A stretch of 64,000 nt of DNA from Pegea sp. RAD2-039. Taxonomy: Eukaryota; Chordata; Thaliacea; Salpida; Salpidae. A program made the position numbers and the translations under genes. Shown here piece after piece: positions 37,153 to 47,585 of this stretch. Below the pieces are notes generated by a model that saw nothing but the letters and a program-made list of their open reading frames with translations, made no database searches and was not told where the DNA came from. The DNA lies in NCBI GenBank assembly GCA_034620365.1, contig JAQGEQ010000071.1, forward strand, positions 620,001 through 684,000, in the 5' to 3' direction. Position 1 is the stretch's first letter. Every line of letters starts with the position of its first letter.

Positions 37153-37978
37153 ACAGATGTCAATTGCTTAATTTTTTCATGATGTAATACTTCTCGAAAT
37201 TGTTTTGAATTTATTAAAAACTACTTTAATAGTAATCATGATTCAATTATATATATTTTTTAATAGAAATTTATAGTTTTCAACAAATTTGGTGAAACTG
37301 CAATCATTTAAGAAATTAAAGCTAATTGAAATGATGTAAATCGATGTGGCTGATTCAAGTGATGACGATTTTGTTATCAACTTTTGGTGATCTTGTTTTG
37401 TTTTGTAATAAATCGTTTTTTTTTTCAATACGAAGATCACAATATCCAATTAAATTACTTAACATTTCGTTTGTATTTACATAATCTTTCCTTAATCTCT
37501 TTAAATTTATCAGATTAAACTTTACAAAGCATTTCGACGCAGTCAATTAAATAAATTAAATTTTTGTTTAACTGGAATCAAGCATATTTGTTTAATAAAA
37601 ATCAAACTAAAGAGATGAATTTCAATGCTCGGTAAAACAAATTTTAAAATTAAAACTTAAAAAAATTCCACTGTTTTTATAATTTTGAACAAAATTCCAT
37701 AAGAGTTTATAAATAAAGTTAAGTAGGATATCATGCTTACTGTTCAGGAATAAAAGTTAAAAAATCAGCTTTAACTTCGGCATTTTTTTGTTATCAGGTG
37801 ATTTCCTCATAAGACTAATTTTAAGTTATGACTCTTATCAAAAGTCTATCGCTGAAATTGATGCCAGAGCCTAATTAATGGTTTATCTTTAAATTTACCT
37901 ATATGCTTGATTAGGATTTGACCAACCAGACTTTCAATTTCAGTCTATTATTTCTATTAAAATCTACTCTATCTAAAG
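37153..37978. other. Spacer downstream of ECHDC3
   Basis: AT-rich, with no exon seen. It ends where the SINE begins. Confidence 0.4.
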
Positions 37979-38260
37979 TCTGTGTGGCAAAGCGGTTACC
38001 ATACCTGTGGGTGATTCCGGGTTTGATCCAAGGTGGCAAAATGACAACACTTCTAGAAAATGCAAAACTTCAAATTTAAAGCCGGAGTTGGAGCTCCGTA
38101 GGCAGTTTGTCACTGTACTTAATTTTTTTCTGCCAGCTGCTGCGACGCCAACTGGGCGCAGCTTCATCAGTCTGTCTGTTCCGCTGCATAACTGTACGCT
38201 GCAGCGTATATATATGTACATGATCATCCAAGGCCGAAGCGGGCAAAAACAAAAGCAAAA
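37979..38260 (+). repeat. tRNA-derived SINE copy
   Basis: The head TGTGGCAAAGCGGTTACCA fits a tRNA A box and GGGTTTGATCC a B box. The body shares AAAATGACAACACTTCTAG, AATTTAAAGCCGGAGTTGGA, GGCAGTTTGTCAC, GCGACGCCAACTGGGCGCAG and CATCAGTCTGTCTGTT with the copy at 52075-52470. The segment after the head is shorter than in the other copies, suggesting an internal deletion. Confidence 0.8.
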
Positions 38261-38464
38261 AATATATTTAAGTCAAGACAAGTTTTCAAACCGGAAAATT
38301 TTTCATCTATCACAGACTTCCTTCTATAAGTATATTGTTAAATAAACTTGGGCTACTTACTTTTGATAATTTCTTTAAATTGTAGCCAAAATGTAAAATA
38401 ATATTCAATAAGTGAAATTAAATAAAAATCATAAAAGAGTGTTGTTTTAGTTTAATATATAAAG

Positions 38465-38566
38465 ATGTCCATAGTAGTATCTAAGGAGGATCTGTCTCAT
38501 CTTCGAAAATTAAAAAAAGGCCGAAAAATATTATTCAGAAGATTTGTGCAAGAGTCAATGGCACTT
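38465..38566 (+). other. Possible orphan first exon
   Basis: An ATG opens 34 codons (MSIVVSKEDLSHLRKLKKGR, then KILFRRFVQESMAL) that end exactly at a perfect donor, CTT|GTAAGT. The peptide is basic and not low-complexity. No continuing exon of the right phase was found. The next gene, SH3BP5-like, has its own ATG and its nearest acceptor is out of phase. It could be the start of an unrecognised or alternatively spliced gene. Confidence 0.25.
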
Positions 38567-38669
38567 GTAAGTTGTCTGTGGTATACTTGAACAATATAAC
38601 AGTATATTATTTTACGACATGTATAAACGTGATTTTAATTTAGTATAGGAGCATTGCGTGCTGTTAATT

Positions 38670-39760
38670 CTTTCTATATGCTAAATTGTTGAACTTTCCG
38701 TGGTTGCTTACTATTATTATTAGCTGCCTTTTACAAGAGAAACAAGTTCTCTTAAGGAGTTATTATCATTACAATTTATTATATTGTATTTTTTTCTCTA
38801 AGCAAGTTGTTGTTAATTGTTTTGGCGCTATTGGAACTTAGTGACTTTCTAAAATATATTTTTATCTATATTATTTGTTAATTTTCTAGCTAAGTGCTAT
38901 GAATGAAGCTGATGCGACTCTGGAACGGTTACATGTAAGGAAACCAAGTAAAACTTTTCCGTACTATTTGCTACGGGCTGAAAGGTAGAAGCCAAGTCAA
39001 ACTTTGTAAAATTTTTGATTCACTTTAGTACGCTTTAGACTGTGAGCTTAAGAATTTCACGGCAATAGAAAACAAGGGGGTATGATCAGGGATTAATTTT
39101 AGGACGGATTATCCTCATCAGAAATACGGCAGCGGTTGTTAAAGTATAAACAACACTAGAAGAAGCCTTTCATCAAGCGTGGTACTTAAGGATGCCTAGC
39201 GGAATAGCCAATACTTCGGTGCTCGCAGACCAGTGGAAACTGTAGAAGAAGGAATTTATGAAGCTGCATAAATCCAATGGAGCTCAAGGATAAGGACCCA
39301 GCGGAGTTGACAGTACCGGCAATAAAGGTATTTTTCTGAATGTGGAAGTAACAAGTCCCATTATTTAAAAAAATGTCAAGCTTGATCAAGTACATGTTTC
39401 AAATGTAGGAAAAGAAAGATTATAGTCGGAAATAGCATCTTCAGAAAAAGTCTTCCAAGAAGCAGTCAGGGAGATAAAGAAGTGAGAGAACAGTTGTTGA
39501 CTGGCCAAGTTTCTGGAGTACTGGGGTTAACTCGATTTTTCGGAAATTGAATCATACTATGTTGGATGTCTGTATAGAAAATAAGGTATTCAAGGCATTT
39601 AATGATACATGAGCTTCAAAAAAGCTGTGTAAATAGAAGGGTTGTTAAAAACTTAAAGATTCACAAAGCTCGAAATCAATTTAAGGTGAAAATGGATCAG
39701 TAGCCTAAGGGGTGTAGGATAAATAAATTTTGCAGAGTTAACCTTCAACTGTTTTTGAGT
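38670..39760 (+). mobile_element. Gypsy-like retroelement remnant (gag-protease part)
   Basis: This aligns with 51880-53560 of the larger copy. An LTR-like or leader block (38670-38860) comes first. Then gag blocks GCTGATGCGACTCTGGAACG (near 38911) and the GGTATGATCAGGG block (near 39080). A ruined CCHC knuckle near 39390-39430 (CFKC followed by a decayed H and C) precedes the protease start MLDVCIENKVFKA near 39560. Stops and frameshifts in every frame make it a pseudo-element. The pol region and second knuckle are missing. Confidence 0.65.
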
Positions 39761-41074
39761 GTTTTTTAGTCCTAACTGAACAAATATAACTTCAATTTGT
39801 TTCATTGTTAGATAATTTCTTAAGTTCGTTTTATATAGAGTAACTTAATAAGGCAGTGGTCGTTTGCTAAACATATATTCACTCAAACTTCTTATAACAA
39901 ACTGTTCGGTCGATACTAAAATGAAAAAATAAGTTTTTTGATCGTGCATAAATCTGCTATTTTTAGTTTCAAACTGTTGATAAAAATTGCTTTAAATTTT
40001 CCAATTATAGATTTGAAAAAACCCAAAATTTTCTTATCTATTACAAATAAGTTGTTTTGCTTTTATGTCTTCAACTCGAGTAGTCCTATATTGCAATGTG
40101 TTGAGTGTATCAACTTCTAGTCTCAAAACACTATCTGTGATATTTTTATTTTCATCTGAATGTTGTTAGTAAATGATAATCTAGATAAGAAATAATTCAA
40201 CTTATATAAAGTACTTACTAAATAATTGTTGTCATACCATTATTGATATTTCAACTAATTCCAACCATTTTAAACTTAATTTAGTTTTTATTTACATGTC
40301 TGTAATGAATTTTGATGTTTTCAAAATTCATGTCGAGCAATAAAACTTATTCAAGTTTTTTTTTTTAATTTTTGTAATAAGATATTACTAGTAGCTTTAA
40401 ATTAATTTAAGGTTTGAGATTTTTTAGCAACAGATACTACATAGTTCTTATAAAACATATATAAATGTTTCTAAATCTTATACAACCTTTACTACTTATA
40501 ATTTAATTGAGAATAGAAGTGTATAAATAGATGTTTTTTGTATTCTTATACCTACTTTAAAAACTTGATATATAAATTCTTAAATAATTTTATAAATTAG
40601 TTATTTTTTATATAAAGAATATATTTTTTGGTGTTGGTGTAATCATTTTTTTAAATAATCCATGTAGAGTCAAAATTAATAAGGTCTGAGTTATTTTTTG
40701 TTTGTTACATTTTGACTTCTAAACTTTTAGTGTTAATTAATTTAAAAGGTATAGTTCTGCATATTTTTATTATATGATTCTGTTCTAATATACTTATATT
40801 TACTTGAATGGTATTCATAGACTTAAGTAGATTTTATAACTACTTTATAACAAGATCTGTTTTATGTTTATTTTTAAAACTTCTTTTTTATCAAATGCAA
40901 GTTTGAAAAAAAGACTATTAAAATATAAAAATATGTTGTTTGGTCAAGAAATAACAATAATGAGCTAGCTTAATTGTGAATTTTGACAAATACAAATTAA
41001 TTTGTTATGCTGTTTATCAAAAACTGATTTTACTTTTGATTTGAAGGAAAAACCTCTTCATAGTTTTCTTAAAT
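39761..41074. other. AT-rich spacer upstream of the SH3BP5-like gene
   Basis: No exon seen. A possible acceptor (GATTTGAAG) at about 41047 would fit a 5' UTR exon junction before the SH3BP5-like start. Confidence 0.4.
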
Positions 41075-42142
41075 ATGAAAATGATGGAAAATATAGAAAA
41101 AGAAGAAACTAACCTGGCTGTGGAGAAGGAACTTGAATGCTTAAATGTTACAAGTGAAAAAATAAACCTGTTAGAAAATGAACTTTCAAACAAGAGGAAA
41201 TTATATAAATGTACTTTATCTGATTCTACCCAAAATTTAAAGTTTTTCTCTAAGAAGTATGGTGAATCTATAAATAAAGCAAGACCTTATTATGATGCTG
41301 TTGCCAAGGCAAAGATAGCTCATAATGAGATTCAAATTGCAACATTAGAATTTGAACGAGCTGTTAGTATGCATGATGCTGCAAAAGAAATGGTTTTAGT
41401 TGCTGAACAAGGAATGCTAAAAGATGCTTCAAATCGTATGGATACTGCATGGCCTGAAATGTTAAACCATGCCACTATCAGAGTGAATGACGCCGAAGCT
41501 TGTAGACATAAAAGTGAAATTGAACATGAAAGGTGTGCAGATCTTTTTAAGACAGCTGAACGGGAAGTTTCAAGACTTGAAAAGAAGTTAAAAAGTGCTG
41601 TATCAAAATCACGACCTTATTTTGAAGCTAATAAAAAAATACAAGAAAGATTAGAAGAGTTAAGAAGTGAAGTTTATCAATTAGAATCTGATTTAAAAAA
41701 AATGAAGTTTGATTATACGGACGCTTTAAGAAGATTAGAAGAAATTAGTGAGTCTATCCATAAACAAAGAGGTACTTATGCATCAGCTGTTAAAGAGCTT
41801 GGTGTTCGTGAAGATGGTGTAGGTGCTGAAAGTAGTCCACAATTATCATCTCCAAATACCAATAGAAAGAAAACCTCACCTGTTGATCTCTTAAAATCTT
41901 CATATAATGATAAAAAAGCTCTAGTACTTACAGGTGGCATATTTACAGGAAGTGTAGAAACTCTCAGCTCAGTTAGATCTAATGGCAGTGGCTCATCTGA
42001 AGTATCAATAAGTGAATTGTCTCAACATTTTGAGCATTCAAATATAAAATCTTCTGAGGGTATGTCTTCTACTCAACAAATTAAAGAAAAGAAATCAGAA
42101 GTTTTAATTTCTGTGGCTGCATTAGAAACTTTTACTTCTTAG
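41075..42142 (+). CDS. SH3BP5: SH3BP5-like protein (Rab11 GEF family), single exon
   Basis: One uninterrupted frame of 355 residues. The family fold is a long antiparallel coiled coil that binds Rab11 and releases its GDP; the human protein also binds Btk SH3 and JNK. Residues about 15-250 are almost wholly helical and match the family: NKARPYYDAVAKAKIAHNE, FERAVSMHDAAKEMVLVAEQ, MDTAWPEMLNHATIRVNDAE, LEKKLKSAVSKSRPYFEANK and ALRRLEEISESIHKQRG. A Ser-rich C-terminal tail of about 100 residues is poorly conserved, as in homologues. Two ATGs lie near the start (codons 1 and 3-4). It is intronless here, unlike the other recognised genes of the window and unlike the multi-exon vertebrate gene. Codon use is AT-rich like its neighbours, and there is no flanking poly-A tract or target repeat I can see. 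Confidence 0.92.
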   Translation: MKMMENIEKEETNLAVEKELECLNVTSEKINLLENELSNKRKLYKCTLSDSTQNLKFFSKKYGESINKARPYYDAVAKAKIAHNEIQIATLEFERAVSMHDAAKEMVLVAEQGMLKDASNRMDTAWPEMLNHATIRVNDAEACRHKSEIEHERCADLFKTAEREVSRLEKKLKSAVSKSRPYFEANKKIQERLEELRSEVYQLESDLKKMKFDYTDALRRLEEISESIHKQRGTYASAVKELGVREDGVGAESSPQLSSPNTNRKKTSPVDLLKSSYNDKKALVLTGGIFTGSVETLSSVRSNGSGSSEVSISELSQHFEHSNIKSSEGMSSTQQIKEKKSEVLISVAALETFTS

Positions 42143-43198
42143 TTTATAATTACTTGATTGTGTTTTTTGCACAAGTTTTTTACTGTTTCTTTACTTGTCA
42201 TATCTTTTTTACGACATTACTATAACATATTTGTCTAAGAATATATAGTTAGCTATACACAATTTATTATATATTTCAAGTTTGTATTAAGCTTAAAGTA
42301 AAATATATCACAAACTATACTGCTTTTGTATATCTGCTAAATTTGAAAGTAGCATTTTCTGACATACAATTTGCATACTTTAACCTTAAGACTGAGGCAA
42401 ACATTTTGAGGGTTTATAAATCTAATGACAAATGATTTTCAAATGACGTCTTAAGCTGTTGAATATATCTAAATATGTTAAATATCTAAGTTATCTTGTA
42501 ACATACTTCTATATTTCTATTGAATTCTTTTTTATCTATATTTCTTTTTGTGGCATCATTTACTGTTGAGGAAGATAATAACATTTACTATAAGATATAA
42601 ACGGTAGCATTTTGTTACAATTTTCTCTGTGAAGTTAGCCAAAGACAATTGTGCCTTGTTACTATATGTCTCTATTAAAACTGTTATCTTTGGTCAAAGG
42701 TAATTTGAGTAAAAGCAATTTTTATGTTTATAGTGTTGTAAGAAATAAAAATTAATAATCTTTTTATATAAACTTCAGAAAATTTAAGATGTTTATAAAG
42801 ATTATTTTGTTCGGTTTCTATTTTCTATAATTGATATTTGTAAAATAGAATATGTTTTTATACATAAAGACTGGCTACTTTTTCAGACTTGATGTATTTC
42901 ATTTAACAACTTTTTGTAGTTGATAAAGAAAGCTTTTTGTTCTTACGTAGATTACTTTTTGGTTGGTGATAATTTTGACGTTTACTTATGTTTTTTTCTA
43001 TTTTTACTGTGAATGTATCTTAAGTCTTTTTTGCCATCTGTTTTACTGCTTATCTTTCTTTTTCGTTTTATTTTTATTATCACAAAGAAATACTAAATGC
43101 TTCTGTGTAATATTCATAGGACTACCTAATGATATTGTTTGTAATTTAAATGATTTATTCTTTTTGAAATTGATGATCTATTTAGATATATTGTTGAA
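42143..43198. other. Spacer between the SH3BP5-like gene and TSEN2
   Basis: It holds the 3' UTR of the SH3BP5-like gene and the promoter of TSEN2. No exon or repeat was recognised. Confidence 0.4.
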
Positions 43199-44771
43199 AT
43201 GACGGAATTATTGAATGATGTTATTTGGAAAAGTTCACATCAGGCTCTAGTTTCTCAATTTCCAATTCCTACAGAAAATAAAAAGTTTAAAAAGAAAATT
43301 TATAGAAGTTTTTTAGAAGGTACTTCAGTTATTGTAGATGATTCTATTGAAGCTAAAGACTTATATTTTAAGGTATTGATATTTGTATACTTATAAGAAA
43401 TTTTTATCTACATTTTGCCATAAATCACTTTGATTGCTTAATCTTTAAAGCATATATTCTAATATTTAATTAGTTTATAAAAAATATTATCACATATTAT
43501 CTATATATATAATATTTATTCTTTATCTTTTAAGAAAACACATTTTTATATATAAGTCTTTTTTATGTAAACATTAATTTTATTTAAGGGTTTTTATGGA
43601 ACATTAGAAGATACAACTAATGATGAACAACAAGTTGTTGATTTTTATTCATTTCAAGACTTTGATTTGAACAACCTCTCCTTAAAAACTCGGGATAAAT
43701 CGGTCTGACTTCAAATACATATAAAATGATTTTAATAAAATTTTATCTTTAAATATTTTTATCTTTAAATATTACATAGGACGTAAATGAAAAGATAAAT
43801 GCTGATAAGAGAGACACAGTCCCTGAAAAAGCTCGATTAGTTCTTACACTAGAAGAAGGTTTCTTTCTATCTTACAGTCTTGGTTGTTTATTAATTACAG
43901 AAAATGAAAGACATCTTTCCATTCAACAGTGAGTCCTACTTGTTAGATAATTAGAGTGATGCTTTTGCTAAAATATAAAATTCAGTAGAAATTGAAAAAG
44001 CATATGTCATGTATTTAAACTTTATTCGATCCTTGTAAACTGTTGACAATTTTGTTGAGCTGAAGATAATTAAGTTTGGAAATCTGTTTATATGATTATT
44101 TTGTTGTTGAATCAGGCAATGGAATAGATTTTGTCATATTTCACCTACATTTGTTACTTACTATGTTACTTATCATCACTTGCGAAGTAAAGGTCTTGTG
44201 CCGAGATGCGGATCAAATTACGGCGTTCCTTTTGTAGCATACTACAAAGGGATGCCGTTTTCTCATTCTAGTTTTATGATCTCTGTCATTTGTGAAAAAC
44301 AGGTTTGTTGTTTTCCTACTAAGCTATTTTTGTTTTTCTTATCATAAACTTGATAGAGTAAGTAGGTGACTCTCATATTATTTAACTGATAAAACAACTT
44401 TCATCGAATTAATTTCTTTTTTCTTATATAGAAGTTTCTTAGCTTTTAATATTTTGATGTAAAATATACTTCAGATAAAATTTCTATTTTTTTCTATTTT
44501 TTTGTAGGAAAATGTTGAAGAATTAGACTGTAGGCAGCTGGCATCTCTTCTACGGATCGCTACTTCTGTCAAGAAGCAATTGATCCTTATTTATATCACT
44601 TCGCCTCAAAACATTTCGTCTGTTGATTGTTTAAGAAAGTTTTCAGTAAAAGAGGTGCTGGCATCGAGATGGATTACAAGCAAAGATGAAGTAACAAGTG
44701 ATGATGATGTCTCAGTGACCTCAGTTGATAATTTGCAAAATTTGGTGAAAAATGATAAAACAGATTTGTAG
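43199..44771 (+). CDS. TSEN2: tRNA-splicing endonuclease subunit Sen2
   Basis: Five exons, 43199-43372, 43589-43702, 43780-43928, 44116-44302 and 44508-44771, give 295 residues. Sen2 cuts the 5' splice site of intron-containing pre-tRNAs in the TSEN complex in the nucleus. The N-terminal block (SQFPIPTENKKF, SVIVDDSIEAKDLYFKGFYG) matches the human Sen2 N-terminal domain. The C-terminal nuclease domain has LTLEEGFFLSYSLGCLLI, YVTYHHLRSKGLVPRCGSNYG, YYKGMPFSHSSFMISV and SVKKQLILIYI. Tyr188, His196 and Lys231 align with the human catalytic triad Tyr369, His377 and Lys416, so it should be active. It is much shorter than the human protein (465) because the long linker between the two domains is nearly absent. 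The exon 2 donor (GTCTGA at 43703) is weak, but the frame and alignment support it. Confidence 0.93.
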
Positions 44772-47585
44772 CACTGATTTCTAATCAATGAAATCATTTT
44801 ACTCTTTCTCTTTGAAATTACGACATTAGAAAGAAATTTTAATCATTCAATGACTGATTTTTACAACAAAGTAGTAGTGGGCTGAATAACATCACTATGT
44901 TTCAATTTAATAAATTTTTTGAATTCTTTTTAAGATAATTTTTTGGTGAAGTTTTGAATATCTAATATTTTATTCTTGTTTTTCCCCTATTTTTTTAAGA
45001 ACAACTTTTTGAATAATAAATTTCAATTTTTTATTTTTATATCACATATTATTAACTTTCTGAACAAATATTTTTGTGAAAATTTGTCCTTGGAACATTT
45101 TATCAAGTGGTTGAAACTTACAAATGAATTGATAAATTTCAAATAACAGGAAACATAAAATGATTTTGACAATCAGTTGAAATTATTTATTTTATTCATA
45201 GAATTAAGTAGATAAATAAAAATTAAAAAGTAGATTTATCACAATTTTGTAGCTTAAAAAACATTAGATAACTTTAAAATTTATCAAACCAAATTAATTG
45301 AAACTGTTTCATCTGATATCTTGTTACACTGCTGCTAAGAAAATTGATTTATTGAAAAATTGAAGAAACTTGTGAATAGAGAATTTACAAATTTCTTTTG
45401 TTTACGACATCTTATATCCGCTTATCAGTAGATCTCTTGATAAACAACTTTTGAAAGTGATGTTTATTTTCACTTTTACTTACATGAGCAATTAATTCCT
45501 GGTCTTTGGTACATTAGTACTCTTTATATCAATTTATTTTAACATTTTTGAAATCGATAGATTAAATTGATTTCAGTCGATGTAACATTTCAAGTTTTCT
45601 CTTCTACATTTCTCATTTTTTACATTTTCATTTTGACATTTTTTTCGATGATTTTTTACATTATTTTTTCCCAAACAATTTATTGCTTCTCATAAATTAC
45701 TTATTTTACAAATTTGAATAAATAATGAAATTAAAATGTCTTTTTACAGCTTTTTGTATTTGTATCTTGAAATTAACTCTATCAAGCAGCTTTTGATCAA
45801 TAATTAAAAGGTCATCTCCGAAAAGAACATTTTATCACAGAAATGAAACATTTTAAAATCCATAGATATGTAGAGCAACATAAAAACTGTTTTTGTTGTT
45901 TTGAAGAAACTTCTCAACTTTATTATTTACTTACAAATGATTCTGGCGGCGAAAAACAACCTTTTTAATTCTTCTAAATGTAGCTGCTAATTAGTTAATT
46001 TTTTTCTTTGAAACGTTCCGTTTGTTGTTTACTCAACATTTTCTTATGAAACACTTAAATTTGCTGCTGAAAATAACTTTCATTTTTCGTCTAAATTATT
46101 AAATAATCACTGACAGCGTTTTAAATAATATTTTAAGCAATAGACTTAAGAACACTTTTTGATTTGCCTTCAAATCTAAATCGATTTATCATAATTCAAT
46201 CAAAGATGTAGATGAAAATATATCTTGAATTCCTGCTTTAGATTTCAAACAATTGTTGGTCGAGTTATAATGATTGTTATTCAAATGTTATTTAAAATAA
46301 AATTTGTTTATTTATTAATCGATTGATGATTGCTCTTGAATGTCGTAATTACTTTTTAATAAATCACAGGATATTACCAGTTAGCGGAAATATGCTGGAA
46401 TCCATACGTCAGAATTTTCACGTACTATTAAGTTTGAAAAACATATATCTTTCGTGATATGACAGTCGAAGACAAACACTTAATTAATATTTGATGGGTA
46501 AACAACTGATATTCCATAAAAACTGGAATTCAATGCACCATTTTTCAGAAGTTGACTAGATATAGTTTTTATATCGATTCAGAGTTTTGTTCAAACTCAA
46601 ATCTAAACCAACGGTTTATGAATTCTTAAAAACACTTAGCAAAAGTTTAAAGTGATGTTGATACAGTTTCTTAGCTTAGCTGATCAACAAGCTTAAAACT
46701 TTGAAAGTCTTTTGCTACATGTGAAGTAAAGAATGCTTAATTAAATTTTATAAAATGATATACTCATTTGGCTTCCTTGTAATATTGTATTAACAGATAA
46801 ACTTGAAAATCGGCAGCTAAACAAATTCAACTATCAAGTACAACATTTACTGCGGTGTTAAAATATTTGAAAAACTTTCTGACATTGATGCCTTAGGGAC
46901 AGTACTTATCTTCAATAGCTATTTATACAATTTGTTGAGATGTCTACTTATGGTGTTATAACAGAGACGGCTGCTTCTTCAATTTCTTAAAATCTAAGCC
47001 ATGTTATGTGAAAATATATAACTTTTTTTTATTATTTTAGGTAACCATTAGGTTTTAGCATTTATTAAAACTCATTACTAAAAATATTTAGTTTCAAAAC
47101 TTTGGTCTTACAGAAAAAAATCAGAATTATTTTCATTTTGTATTTCAATTTGATGGCAAAATTATTGAAATCTCCATTTAGCTAAACATTAGAACTAATT
47201 ATTTTAATGCAATTGGCAAAACGTTCTGCCAATTTAAAAATCAATTTAATCAACTATAAACTCTGAAACTAATATATACAAGCAGCTTTAAAAGACAGAT
47301 AGCCAAATAAATTTTCATCTCAAATACTGAAAAATTATCATCTGAATTTAAACTAGAGAAGACTAAACTGATTTTAGCTTTTATTTTTACCGAGGGCTAG
47401 TATTTAAAAATTCTGATTCAATTGTAGATGTAAAACAATATCAATATTTTAGGCACAAAACTTTTATTTATACAATTGATTTAACAGCAAGTTAATTATT
47501 TTATGTTGGTTTCTGATGTACAAAACAGCAATTTTCTTGTAAATTAACCTTTCTTGCAACACTTATACTTCAAAATTTAGAATTT
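44772..47585. other. AT-rich spacer between convergent TSEN2 and SPACA9-like genes
   Basis: No exon, repeat family or RNA gene was recognised in 2.8 kb. Composition is uniformly AT-rich. Confidence 0.4.

Noticed and set aside
38007..38345. Plus-strand ORF of 112 codons
   Set aside because: It is the SINE read through in one frame; the same body in other copies has stops.
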